From: Limnohabitans_A sp048020265 | GTDB taxonomy: Bacteria; Pseudomonadota; Gammaproteobacteria; Burkholderiales; Burkholderiaceae_C | Length of the DNA stretch: 64,000 nt | NCBI RefSeq assembly: GCF_048020265.1 | Contig: NZ_CP171843.1 | Location: forward strand, 2,170,001 to 2,234,000 | Direction of reading: 5' to 3' | Part shown: piece by piece, positions 10,501-18,272 of the stretch | Layout of the letters: each line of letters opens with the position of its first letter | How positions within the stretch are numbered: position 1 is the first letter of the stretch | Notes under the pieces: model-generated | Database searches by the model: none | Told to the model about the DNA's origin: nothing | Seen by the model: the letters and a program-made list of their open reading frames with translations, nothing else | Program-made: the position numbers and the translations under genes

Positions 10501-13500
10501 AGGGGTGCCGGTGACGTCTTGGCGGTACACCACCACGCGGGCGTCGCCGCTGAGTGCGGCGCTGAGCGTGCCGCTCAGGGTGGGGCTGGTGTCGTCGCTG
10601 AGCGCCGTGTTGCTGCTGGCCCAGACGTTACCAATGATGCTGCCCACGTTGTCTTGCGCGCCTTGCACGCTGGCGGTCATGGTGGGGGCGGTCAGGTCCA
10701 CGCCCAAGTCATTGAATTGGTAACTGGCGTTGATTGGAACACCGCCGCTGTTGCCTGCCAGGGTGACGGTGTAGTCGTAGGTGCCTTCGGCCCAGGCACT
10801 GGCGGGGACAGAGAAGACGAATTCACCGGTGGTGGTGTTGTAGCTGACCACCGTGGCAGTGACCGCAGTGTTGCCTACAGGGACTGATACAGACACTGTC
10901 AGATCGGTGGTGCGGATGTCTGCCAGGATGGCCGCGCTGCTGACCACTTTACCGGTGATGTTCACCGTTGCAGCATTTTCAGCGATGTTGATGAGGTCGT
11001 CACCGGCCACAAAGTTGGGCGCAATGGAGGCGGCAGCGGCAGTGAAGTCCCAGCCAGCTGTATCTGTCTGCACTCGGCCAACAAAGGCTTCGCCTGCCAA
11101 ATCTACAAAGGTGCCTGCAGCCAACGTGACGTAATACTGCCGGCCGGTGGTCAGGCCTGGCAGTGTGATGTAGACGTCGCCGCCAGGTTGGATCACCACG
11201 CGAGGGTCTGTGACAGCGATGCTTTCAATCGCGTTGGCGTTGCCCACTTCAAACAATTGGATGTTGCCTGCGCCCTTGACCACATCTTTGGAGAACACCA
11301 GGTTCAGTGTGGCGGTGCCATTGACGGCATTGGCAAGCACGCCGCCATCGGCGGGAATGAATTCTTTGATGTAAGGCCCTGAGAAGTCGTCTGCAGTGAC
11401 GGTTTTGCTGTCGCTGGCCATGTTGCCTGCGGTGTCGGTGGCCGTCAGCAGCAGTTCTTTGGTGCCCACGAGCCGCAAAGCCGTCAATTCGCTGGAGGTC
11501 GGCACATATTGCCAAGTGCCATTGCTGTTGGTAAGGATGGTGCCCGTGACGGCATGGCCCGCAATGGTGAGGGCCAAGGTGGTGCCCGGCTCGAACGTGC
11601 CACTGATGCCACCTGCGGCCGCCATGGTGATGGCCGCGTTGAGTGGGGCGATGGTGTCAACGGTCAAGCTGATGGGGTCGCTGGCATTGCTGGCGTTGCC
11701 TGCAAGGTCCAGGTAACGGTAGGTCACAGCGTGCACGCCATTGGTCAGCGCAGTGTCGGGGCGAATTTCTCCCGTTTGGCTGTCGTAAGTGGCAGCGACC
11801 TTTTGCCCATCGACCAGCAGTTCAATGCCTGTGACACCGCTGGGCAGCGCGCCCACTTGCAGTACCGGACGGTTGTTGCTGGTGTTGTTGTCGCTGTTGC
11901 TGACGCCACTGTCGTCGCTGGCCAGCAGGTCGGGGGCTGACGACGGTGTGCTCGGCGCCACAGTGTCAATGGTCAGGTTCAAGACGGGGCTGGTTCCGCT
12001 TTGGTTGCCTGCGGCGTCGGTGTACCGGTAGGTGATGGCATGGCTGCCATCGGTCAGTGGGGATGCCGGTTGTAACAACCCTGTTTGGGGGTCGTACACG
12101 GCGACAACCACTTGCCCATCAACCAAGAGGTCAATTTTGGTGACCCCCACTGGCAGTGGTGAGCCCACTTGCAAACCGGGGCGGTTGTTGTAGGTGATGT
12201 TGTCGCTGTTGCTCGCACCCGTATCGGTGCTGGCAGGCAGGTCTGGCGCAGCCGCAGGAGTACCGGGGGCCGAGGTATCAACAGTGACATTCAAAGCAGT
12301 ACTTTGGGCACTTTCGTTACCAGCCACGTCGGTAAGGGTGTAGGTGAACTGGTGAACACCATCCGGCAAGGCGCTGTCAGGGGTGAGCGTGCCTGTGCTG
12401 GCGTTGTAGCTGGCAGCCGTGTACACACCGTTCACGTACAGCTTGGGCGTGTCGGTGAGGTTGGTGGGGATGCGGATGCCGGGGCGAACATCGTCGGTGA
12501 TGGGCGCTGTGCTGGCGACGTTTTGAAGAATCCCCGCGTCGTCGGTGTAAGCCGCAGGCGCTGCCGGAGTAGAAGGTGCGGTGGTGTCCACGGTGAGGGA
12601 CAGGGCCGCGCTTTGAGGGCTTTCGTTGCCCGCCGCGTCCGTCAAGCTGTAGGTCAGCAGGTGGGCGCCGTCGGGCAGCGGGTTGTTGGGGGTGAGCGTG
12701 CCCGTGCTGGCGTCATAGGTGGCGGCCGTGAACACACCGTTCACATACAGCTTTGGCGTGTCGGTGAGGTTGTCCCCCACACGAAGGCCAGGACGCGCGT
12801 CGTCACTGGTGGCCGCGGTGCTGGCCGCGTTTTGGATGGCGCCCACATTGTCTGTGTAGTCGCTGAGAGCTGCTGGGGTGGCGGGCGCGGTACGGTCGTA
12901 CACAAAGCTTTGCGTGGCTTGCGTGGCCGCATTGCCCGCGGCATCGGTCACTTCAGCGGTCAAATTCACAGTGCCTTCGGTCAGTGCCTTGATGTCGGCA
13001 CTGGACACAGAGGTGCTCCAAACACCCGAAGCCACCGTGGCGGTGTAAGTGCGGCCGCCCAGCGTGACGGTGACGACTTGACCGTCTTCGGCGTTGCTGG
13101 TGCCGCTGACCGAGAGGGGCGACTCGTCTTCAGCGTTGTTGATGTGACCGCCTGAAATGGCATTGATGGCCAGAGTGGGGGCGGTGGTGTCGATGCGCAG
13201 CTCGTTGCTGCTGGTGTCAGCGGTCTGGTTGCCAGCAGCATCGGTGACCGTGACCACGACCTGGTAGGTCTGTCCGTCTGTCAGGCTGCCCAACGCTCCG
13301 CCGATGGGCGTGGCGGTGCCCAAATCCAAACGCCACTGGCCCGTGTTGCTGTCAGGCACCACGGCGTAGGTGGCACCGTTGACCGTGACATTGAGCGTCT
13401 CACCCACCGCCAAAAAAGCGGTGCCCGTGAGGGTGGGGGTGGTGTCATTGCTGAGGAGAGCATCAACGGTGGGCGTTGCCGGGGCCTGGGTGTCGATGTA

Positions 13501-14985
13501 AATGCCCCGCGACGCAGTGCTGCTGGCCCCATTGAGCGTTGCGGAAACCCGCAAAGTGTCTGCGCCCTGCCCCATGGCGTCGATGTCTGACTGAGTAAGG
13601 ATATAGCGCCAGGTAGTGCCATTGACCGTGGCCGTGCCGCTGTTGGACCCAAGGCCCAGGGTCACAACGGCGCCAGCGGCGCAGGTACCGGTGATGATTA
13701 CACCCTCAGATTGCTCACTCAGGTTGACATAGTTGTCACCGCCCACGGTGTCGATGCTGACCGATGCCGAGATGAGCGTGGTGGCGTCGGACATTTTGTC
13801 GACCAAACCTAACGCGTTGTCGGGGTCAGCCGCTTGGGCGCCTTCAATCAGGATGTTCAGTGCGGCCGATTCAAGGGTGGCGGTGTTTCCGCTGATGGTG
13901 ATGCCAGCAGCCAAATCTTCCAGGGTCTGCTGGATGTCACCGCCATTGTTTTGGTCAGCGCCCGACAACGCCGCCAGAATCTGGCCGTAGACGTTGGAGG
14001 TTTGACTTGTTTCGCCACCCGCTTGATCCACCGTGGTCTTGATTTCCTCGCCCGTGAGATCATCCAGACCAAAGGCCTGAGCAATCGCGGCGTTGACGTT
14101 CTTGACCGTTGCGGCATCCAGGCTATTGCCTGGTCCAACGATTTGGGTGGCCTTGAAGTGAGCAAGTGCCGTCAGGATGTTGACGTTGAGGTAAATCGTG
14201 CCACCTTCTTGAACCAGCACGCCAGTGCTGTAGAACGCAGCATCACCAAAGTCTTTGCCAGTACCTGTGGCTTCGTCCATGTAATCCGGGGTCTCGTCGG
14301 TATCGGTGGGGCCCCCGTCGTTTTGCACCTTTACAATGACGACACCGGTGTAGCTGCCCACCTTCACTCTGACTGTGCCATCGGACTGGATGGTGCCTTT
14401 ACCCAAGACCGTTGTGCCATCAGCTTTGTAAATGGTGGCCTCCAGGTCATTACCGGCCAGAACAGGACCACCGACGATGTTGGCGATGACTTCGGCCACG
14501 GCCGGCGCAGCGGTGGTTTGCGCACCCAAAAGAGCAGCAAATCCACCAAAAGCCAACCCGCCCAACACAGAAGGTGCGGGTGCGGGTGCCGGTGCGGCGG
14601 CTACCGCTGCGGGCGCACATGCCACAGCAGGTTCTGCCGTCAACGCCTGCAAACTGGTTTCAGTCAAGACCAGGTTGGACATGACTTGGGCATTGCTGTC
14701 GTAAAAATCGACCACTTGGGTGATTTCACCTTCACCTTCGATTTCCAAAACCAACTTATTGCCCTGGCGCTTGTAAAGCAGCTTGGCAGGAGGCTTGCCC
14801 GTGGCAGTTTCGACCAAGGCCAACTGCGCACCCGGCGCCAGCTTGAGGTGCTGGGATGCCTGCACGTCGACAATTTTTTGCTTTTTGTCTGAAAAAGTAA
14901 TGACGAGTTTGTAGTCGCTCAAGCAAATGGCCACAGTGGTTTCTCCAGAATCGAATGTTTTGATGGGTGCTCTTGCTTGTGTCAA
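4558..14985 (-). CDS. Giant repetitive surface/secreted protein with Ig-like and FG-GAP propeller domains
   Basis: The protein has up to 3,475 residues. Residues 1-115 resemble the BapA-prefix domain of type I-secreted adhesins. An Ala/Pro-rich linker follows (115-165), then a helical region (165-410), about fifteen Ig-like modules with repeated VTDAAGN and DTTAP joints (410-2075), seven FG-GAP blades (2078-2565), a capping module with RTX-like GAGNDTL and GGAGDDSF (2565-2772), seven more blades (2778-3260) and a second, near-identical cap (3262-3475). Each blade carries a Ca-binding DxNxDGxxD (GDVNGDGLADLIVGA). There is no Sec signal peptide, which fits type I secretion, but no T1SS genes are in the window. 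The listed start is TTG at 14985 without a clear ribosome site; GTG at 14934 has GGAG eight bases upstream and may be the true start. The likely role is cell-surface adhesion or biofilm. Confidence 0.9.
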   Translation of the reverse strand: MTQARAPIKTFDSGETTVAICLSDYKLVITFSDKKQKIVDVQASQHLKLAPGAQLALVETATGKPPAKLLYKRQGNKLVLEIEGEGEITQVVDFYDSNAQVMSNLVLTETSLQALTAEPAVACAPAAVAAAPAPAPAPSVLGGLAFGGFAALLGAQTTAAPAVAEVIANIVGGPVLAGNDLEATIYKADGTTVLGKGTIQSDGTVRVKVGSYTGVVIVKVQNDGGPTDTDETPDYMDEATGTGKDFGDAAFYSTGVLVQEGGTIYLNVNILTALAHFKATQIVGPGNSLDAATVKNVNAAIAQAFGLDDLTGEEIKTTVDQAGGETSQTSNVYGQILAALSGADQNNGGDIQQTLEDLAAGITISGNTATLESAALNILIEGAQAADPDNALGLVDKMSDATTLISASVSIDTVGGDNYVNLSEQSEGVIITGTCAAGAVVTLGLGSNSGTATVNGTTWRYILTQSDIDAMGQGADTLRVSATLNGASSTASRGIYIDTQAPATPTVDALLSNDTTPTLTGTAFLAVGETLNVTVNGATYAVVPDSNTGQWRLDLGTATPIGGALGSLTDGQTYQVVVTVTDAAGNQTADTSSNELRIDTTAPTLAINAISGGHINNAEDESPLSVSGTSNAEDGQVVTVTLGGRTYTATVASGVWSTSVSSADIKALTEGTVNLTAEVTDAAGNAATQATQSFVYDRTAPATPAALSDYTDNVGAIQNAASTAATSDDARPGLRVGDNLTDTPKLYVNGVFTAATYDASTGTLTPNNPLPDGAHLLTYSLTDAAGNESPQSAALSLTVDTTAPSTPAAPAAYTDDAGILQNVASTAPITDDVRPGIRIPTNLTDTPKLYVNGVYTAASYNASTGTLTPDSALPDGVHQFTYTLTDVAGNESAQSTALNVTVDTSAPGTPAAAPDLPASTDTGASNSDNITYNNRPGLQVGSPLPVGVTKIDLLVDGQVVVAVYDPQTGLLQPASPLTDGSHAITYRYTDAAGNQSGTSPVLNLTIDTVAPSTPSSAPDLLASDDSGVSNSDNNTSNNRPVLQVGALPSGVTGIELLVDGQKVAATYDSQTGEIRPDTALTNGVHAVTYRYLDLAGNASNASDPISLTVDTIAPLNAAITMAAAGGISGTFEPGTTLALTIAGHAVTGTILTNSNGTWQYVPTSSELTALRLVGTKELLLTATDTAGNMASDSKTVTADDFSGPYIKEFIPADGGVLANAVNGTATLNLVFSKDVVKGAGNIQLFEVGNANAIESIAVTDPRVVIQPGGDVYITLPGLTTGRQYYVTLAAGTFVDLAGEAFVGRVQTDTAGWDFTAAAASIAPNFVAGDDLINIAENAATVNITGKVVSSAAILADIRTTDLTVSVSVPVGNTAVTATVVSYNTTTGEFVFSVPASAWAEGTYDYTVTLAGNSGGVPINASYQFNDLGVDLTAPTMTASVQGAQDNVGSIIGNVWASSNTALSDDTSPTLSGTLSAALSGDARVVVYRQDVTGTPGALVRVTGSEGLKPADTAWSLTDSGLVNGHTYKYLAYVEDAAGNRSPAGDFKTLLIDTQAPQASVTAASLSADTGISATDWITNVASQTISGTLSHALFSGEKLLASVNGGVSWLDITTSVTGTAITWAGVNLPAGSGSVLFKAVDPAGNEGTLGTFNATLDTTAPDAPTAAPDLKPIEDSGASTSDNITQTNRPALDVGALPAGVTGVELLVNGQRVAASYDSQTETLHPTQTLADGDYTVSYRYTDAAGNQSGTSSALNLTVDTTAPTSIQGIALSADTGISATDLVTNVAAQTITATLGATLGTGEKVYGSLDGGSTWTDITSQVNGSAISWAGVTLLGTNSIKLQVRDTAGNVGTTATQAYTLDTTGPSITLSAIDISADTGTSATDFETQTAAQTVTATLSAALATGEAVFGSVDGGSTWVNITSKVTGTALSWDGATLSGTSSLKLQVRDAAGNAAPTATQAYTLDSTAPTTTVSGLGLSADTDTPGDFITKTAAQTITGTLSAALATGEALYGSVDGGATWANITNKVTGTALSWDSVTLSGISSLQLQVRDAAGNVGATTAQNYTLESSAVPLNLSDIAAGIGGFVINGQGASDNSGNSVASAGDVNGDGLTDLIVGAFISDPIAGLNAGRSYVVFGKTGMTAVDLSAVAAGNGGFVINGQAAGDNSGNSVASAGDVNGDGLSDLIVGARSSDPTAGADAGRSYVVFGKTGTTGVDLSAVAAGNGGFVINGQSIAENSGWSVANAGDVDGDGLSDLIVGANFSDPIAGLNAGRSYVVFGKTSTSGIDLSAVAAGNGGFVINGQCLYDQSGNSVASAGDVNGDGLSDLIVGATVSDPVAGANAGRTYVIFGKTGTTGVDLSAVAAGSGGFVINGQCDNDQSGVSVASVGDVNGDGLSDLIMGAPLSDPTAGAAAGRTYVVFGKTSMSGVDLSAVAAGNGGFVINGQCANDYSGFSVTSAGDVNGDGLADTLLGARFGSAFAGRSYVVFGKTGTSDIDLSAVAAGNGGFVINGQCGNDYSGVSVASAGDVNGDGLTDLIVGAMNSRTAAGGFAGRSYVIFGSTSGSFSETTVDWLGTDANEMQSDGGVAKTLVAGAGNDTLTATAASVLYGGAGDDSFVIDQAMITALQSTMGSGGNVAQLARIDGGTGKDTITLTGTGLTLDLTQVASQAASNTTGSSRINSVEVIDITGSGNNALKLNLFDVLDMGSANIFEATGRQQLMVKGDAGDQMQFGDALEWVKASTVNLGGANYTVLNHKTSLATVYVSAAVSLVGLYEPVELSAIAAGNGGFVINGQAAGDNSGYSVASAGDVNGDGLTDLIVGAPRSGNAAGRSYVVFGKTGNSGVDLAAVASGVGGFALTGQSAGDSSGISVASAGDVNGDGLADLIVGAMYHYPSGVLVAGRSYVVFGKTSTAGVSLGAVAAGNGGFVINGQCAYDYSGRIVASAGDVNGDGLVDMIVSTTETGGTTPLRSYVVFGKTGTAGVDLSAVAAGSGGFVINGQCAGDSSGRGFASAGDVNGDGLADLVVGAPVSSLQAGRSYVVFGKTGTTSVDLSAVAAGNGGFVIQGQCNSDYSGFSVANAGDVNGDGLADLIVGANTSSPAAGQAAGRSYVVFGKTGTSGVDLSAVAAGSGGFVINGQCASDLSGHSVASAGDVNGDGLADLIVGAWRSDPTAGVNAGRSYVVFGKTGTVGVDLSAVAEGRGGFVINGQSDGDESGSSVASAGDVNGDGLADLIVGAPLSDPMYGTGAGRSYVIFGSTSGAFSQTAVDWLGTDANEMQSDGGVAKTLVAGAGNDTLTATAASVLYGGAGDDSFVIDQAMITALQSAMGSGGNVAQLARIDGGTGKDTITLTGTDLTLDLTQVASQAASNTTGSSRINSVEVIDITGSGNNALKLNLFDVLDMGSANIFEATGRQQLMVKGNAGDTVDLNGDGAGTAGWTQGTAVSLSSVSYDVWNHDTSLATLYVSQGAFVV
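4711..5230 (-). repeat. Adhesin capping-module repeat, copy 2 (C-terminal)
   Basis: This stretch is nearly identical base for base to 6802-7321 (offset 2,091). Differences cluster at the edges and at a few single positions. It encodes the module after the second FG-GAP propeller, containing WLGTDANEMQSDGG, the GAGNDTL/GGAGDDSF calcium-type turns and the NALKLNLFDVLDMG segment. The near-identity in DNA, not just protein, indicates a recent duplication or ongoing gene conversion. Confidence 0.9.
6802..7321 (-). repeat. Adhesin capping-module repeat, copy 1 (internal)
   Basis: This is the internal partner of 4711-5230. It closes the first seven-blade FG-GAP block and ends in a variant tail (KTSLATVYVSAAVSL) that leads into the second block, while copy 2 ends the protein with DTSLATLYVSQGAFVV. 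Confidence 0.9.
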
Positions 14986-15092
14986 TTCGAGAGCACAGGC
15001 AAAGTGAAAAAGTTGCTTTTCTCAAGATAAACAATTCAATTTATAAATAACAACAAATCCCAACATCTAGAAAGCAGGTAAATTGCCGCACC
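14986..15092. promoter_or_regulatory. Divergent intergenic region between adhesin and sensor kinase
   Basis: This 107-bp AT-rich gap separates the giant adhesin gene (leftwards) from the sensor kinase gene (rightwards), so promoters for both should lie here. TATAAA-like sequences occur around 15041-15047 on both strands. I cannot assign a convincing -35/-10 pair, and no clear operator palindrome is visible. Confidence 0.5.
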
Positions 15093-16997
15093 ATGCAAGC
15101 AATCCTTCGTTTCTTGGGGCTTTTAATATGGGTGATCGTCTGCAACTGGGGCGCCTGCCATGCCGCCCCGTCCATCGCGCCGGATAACCACAGCGCCCAT
15201 GCCCCCTTTGCCAGCTGGCTGGATGCCAAAGGCACAGCCACGTTGGCCACAGTCCAAAAGCTGGACAACTGGGAGCCCTTCACGGACTGGAAAAGCTGGG
15301 CCTATGGGCCAGAGCCTGTTTGGCTTCGCGTGCAGATTCCAGGCACAACGGCTACAGATGCGCCACCTTGGATCTTGGTCGTTCGACCCGCTTTTTTGGA
15401 CCGGGTGACGTTTTACGACCCGACCATGGGCGTGGAACGGTATTCCGGTGATTTTTTACCGCCCAACGCAGATGCGTTAGGCAGCGTGCTGTTCAGTTTT
15501 GAGGCAAAAGCACTGCCTGCAGCGCGACAGGTCTATGTGAAAGTGGAAAGCGCGAGCGCTCGAGTGGTTCATCTGTCACTCATGCCACGCGCACAGGCAC
15601 AAGCCTATACACGCCATGTCGAATGGACGTTGGGCGCAAGTTTGCTGTTGTCTGTGGTGTTTTTAATTTGGGCCGTGACACGTTGGCTTCAGACGAACGA
15701 CCGGATGATGGGTTTTTTTGCACTCAAACAGCTGATGATTTCGCTGTGGGGGTTTTTCTTTTTAGGCTTTGCGCGCATCACCATCGGAGACTGGTTCGCC
15801 GACGGCACCCTTTCCAAAATTTCTATTTTGGTGGCCGTCAACGGAATGGTCAGCACCATCCTTTGGTTTTACGCGGCCCTGCTGGCGGAGTACAAGGCAC
15901 GCGCGTGGATGCTGGCGGCCCTCAATGTTGCAGGGTGGACCATCCAGGCGTTGGGTTTGCTCAATTTCATGGGCCAGACACAGCTGTCGTTACAAATCGT
16001 CAACGCGACAGCCCCTTTGCTGTTGTTGTGGATTGTGCTGACGTTATGGCTTGCCAAACCAGAAGGAACACCGCCACCCATTCCCAAAGCGGCGCTTTTG
16101 GCTTACTTGATGATTTATGCAGTACTCAATTCGCTACCCAGTTTGATGTACCTAAAAATCATCCCAGAATCACCTTTTTTGTTCGTCGGCAACATGAGCT
16201 TGCTGGTGGCCGATGGGCTGGTGATGCTGGTGATTTTGAATATCCGCCAGCGCCGTTTCAAAGAGCAACACCAAGCCATCAGCACACAACTGATGCTGCA
16301 ACAAGAGCAAGCCAGACTGGACCAGCAATACTTGGACGAACAGCGCAAGCTGCTGGCCATGCTGGCCCACGAAATGAAGACGCCTCTGGCCAATTTGCGC
16401 ATCTGGATGGAGGCCGGCCCCAAAGGACGCCCGGTGATGGCGCGGGCCATTCACGACATGAATCGGGTGATTGAGCGCTGCGTGCATGCAGGTCAGCTGT
16501 CTGACCACAGCCTGCAGCCACGCAACGAGTGGCTGGATGCGGCCGAACTGACACAAAGTGTGCTGTCCAACAGCCGGCAACCGGGTCGGGTTCAGTTGAA
16601 GTTGCCAGCCGAGGTGTATGCGGTGTATACGGATGCACAGATGCTGTCCATCGTGTTGAGCAATGTGCTGGAAAACGCCTACAAATACAGTGCGCCCGAG
16701 ACACCGATTGAGCTTGAACTGGCGACAAGCGCAGGACCAAACGGCATATCCGGCTGGTGCTGGCGGGTCGAAAACACCGTGGGCGCAGCGGGTTTCCCAG
16801 ATGCCGATAAGGTGTTTGACAAGTACTACCGCAGCCCCCACGCGCAGCGGCAGTCCGGCTCAGGACTGGGCTTGTTTTTGGTCAAGTCACTGCTGGATCT
16901 GCTGCACGGGCAGGTGATTTACACCCCCCTGACCTATCGTGTCCGGTTTGAGGTGTGGCTTCCAGCTGAAACGACCGATTCACAGGCGAAGGCTTGA
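15093..16997 (+). CDS. Sensor histidine kinase with 7TM-DISM receptor module
   Basis: The protein has 634 residues. It has a signal peptide (residues 1-25, ending CHA), an extracytoplasmic 7TMR-DISMED2-like domain (about 30-165, with WLRVQIPG and a jelly-roll look), seven hydrophobic segments (about 175-390), a short coiled coil, and then the kinase core. The H-box is LAMLAHEMKTPLANLR (phosphorylated His near 425), the N-box NVLENAYKYS (near 525) and the G-box GSGLGLFLVKSLL (near 589). DISM receptors are thought to sense small carbohydrates or similar ligands outside the membrane. The gene is followed after about 50 bp by a response regulator and is divergent from the giant adhesin, which makes that adhesin a reasonable regulatory target (inference). 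Confidence 0.9.
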   Translation: MQAILRFLGLLIWVIVCNWGACHAAPSIAPDNHSAHAPFASWLDAKGTATLATVQKLDNWEPFTDWKSWAYGPEPVWLRVQIPGTTATDAPPWILVVRPAFLDRVTFYDPTMGVERYSGDFLPPNADALGSVLFSFEAKALPAARQVYVKVESASARVVHLSLMPRAQAQAYTRHVEWTLGASLLLSVVFLIWAVTRWLQTNDRMMGFFALKQLMISLWGFFFLGFARITIGDWFADGTLSKISILVAVNGMVSTILWFYAALLAEYKARAWMLAALNVAGWTIQALGLLNFMGQTQLSLQIVNATAPLLLLWIVLTLWLAKPEGTPPPIPKAALLAYLMIYAVLNSLPSLMYLKIIPESPFLFVGNMSLLVADGLVMLVILNIRQRRFKEQHQAISTQLMLQQEQARLDQQYLDEQRKLLAMLAHEMKTPLANLRIWMEAGPKGRPVMARAIHDMNRVIERCVHAGQLSDHSLQPRNEWLDAAELTQSVLSNSRQPGRVQLKLPAEVYAVYTDAQMLSIVLSNVLENAYKYSAPETPIELELATSAGPNGISGWCWRVENTVGAAGFPDADKVFDKYYRSPHAQRQSGSGLGLFLVKSLLDLLHGQVIYTPLTYRVRFEVWLPAETTDSQAKA

Positions 16998-17046
16998 ACC
17001 TTCAAACGTTGGCATTTGTTGGCTTTTTGATAGACTGCATCAGAAC

Positions 17047-17772
17047 ATGTCTCTGCATGAAAACAAACTTGGTGCAGTGATGGCGGCTTTTGCCTTGAAA
17101 ATTTTGATCGTTGAAGACAACGACGACCTGCGCGAAGGTTTGATGGCGTTTTTTCAAAGCCAGGGGAACTATGTGCGCGGTGTGGCCCTGGCCGCAGAAC
17201 TGCTGGACGAATCGGGGGACGTGACGCCGGACATCTATGTAATTGACCTGAACCTGCCGGATGCCAATGGGTTGGACTTGGTGAGCCAGTTGCGAAAAGT
17301 GCACCCCAACGTGGGCATTGTGATCACAACTGCCCGTAGCCAAATTGGCGACAAAATCATTGGCTATGAAAGCGGCGCAGACATTTACTTCACCAAGCCG
17401 GTCGATCCTACTGAATTAATGGCAGGCATCCGCTCGGTGGCCAAAAGACTGAAACCCACCCATGCCGATGCACAAACGCTGTATTTGCGCTCAGATCGCC
17501 AAGTTCTTGAAGGTCCTGCCGGATCGGCCGATTTGTCGCCCAACGAGTCCATTTTGCTAGCAGGCCTGATTCGGGCTGCAGGGCAGCCGCTGGCACGTTG
17601 GCAATTGGCCGAGTTGCTCGGTACGGGCGAGATGCTTCCTTCAGCCGCCACCATCGAGATGCGCATGGCCCGATTGCGCAAAAAGCTGGCTGTAGTTGGG
17701 GCCGATCCGCCTTACATCAGGGCCATTTATGGCCGCGGCTACATCCTCAACAGTACGGTATTGTTGGACTGA
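17047..17772 (+). CDS. OmpR/PhoB-type response regulator
   Basis: From the ATG at 17047 the protein has 241 residues; ATG 17080, giving MAAFALKILIVEDN, is an equally good start, as neither has a strong ribosome site. The receiver domain shows the acidic pair in VEDNDD, the phospho-acceptor Asp in VIDLNLPDANG (near residue 66) and the conserved Lys in FTKPVDP (near 117). The C-terminal winged helix (about 155-241) has LSPNESILLAGLI and RMARLRKKL, ending in IRAIYGRGYIL as in Trans_Reg_C proteins. It is the cognate partner of the DISM kinase just upstream. The output is transcriptional. Confidence 0.9.
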   Translation: MSLHENKLGAVMAAFALKILIVEDNDDLREGLMAFFQSQGNYVRGVALAAELLDESGDVTPDIYVIDLNLPDANGLDLVSQLRKVHPNVGIVITTARSQIGDKIIGYESGADIYFTKPVDPTELMAGIRSVAKRLKPTHADAQTLYLRSDRQVLEGPAGSADLSPNESILLAGLIRAAGQPLARWQLAELLGTGEMLPSAATIEMRMARLRKKLAVVGADPPYIRAIYGRGYILNSTVLLD

Positions 17773-17794
17773 TCGACACGGGCTGCAAACACAA

Positions 17795-18083
17795 AATACT
17801 GTCAAACGCCTGCACACCGGCTACAACCGCAACGACCAGGTGGCCACCGATGTGCGCCTTTGGCTGCGGGGCAAGATGGACCTGCTCATCGACCTGCTGG
17901 TGGACCTGCAGAAATCGCTGGTCGATGTATCCAAGCAAAACGTCGAAGTGATCCTGCACGGTTTCACCCACCTGCAACTGGCCCAGCCGGTGAGCTTTGC
18001 GCGTCACCTGCTGGCCTATGTGGAAATGTTTCCCCGCGACGCCGAACGCATGAGTGACGTGCGCCGACGCACCAATGTGGCGA
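17795..18083 (+). pseudogene. argH: argH fragment (argininosuccinate lyase remnant)
   Basis: The translation runs KRLHTGYNRNDQVATDVRLW, continues with a helical segment and then reads GFTHLQLAQPVSFARHLLAYVEM. This matches the conserved argininosuccinate lyase block that normally reads HTGRSRNDQVATD and GFTHLQRAQPVTF. Only about 95 of roughly 460 residues remain. There is no start, the GRS catalytic-loop motif is changed to GYN, and the frame degenerates after RRRTNV. It lies between the response regulator and the BrnTA pair, so it is probably a leftover carried or created by insertion. A functional argH would be elsewhere in the genome. Confidence 0.8.
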
Positions 18084-18272
18084 TCAAGGCGAGTACGCTG
18101 CTACCTCCTGTGTCCATTCTGACTCAGGCCTGTTTTGGTTAACGCTTGGCGGCCATCAAGGCTGTCCAGGATACTGGAGCTGACTTTGACTCGATGAACG
18201 GATTGCGTTAATGGCTAGTGTTAATTCAAGCAGCGACAAGCGCCAGCCCTTGCGTTCCTGGGTGTCGAAAAC

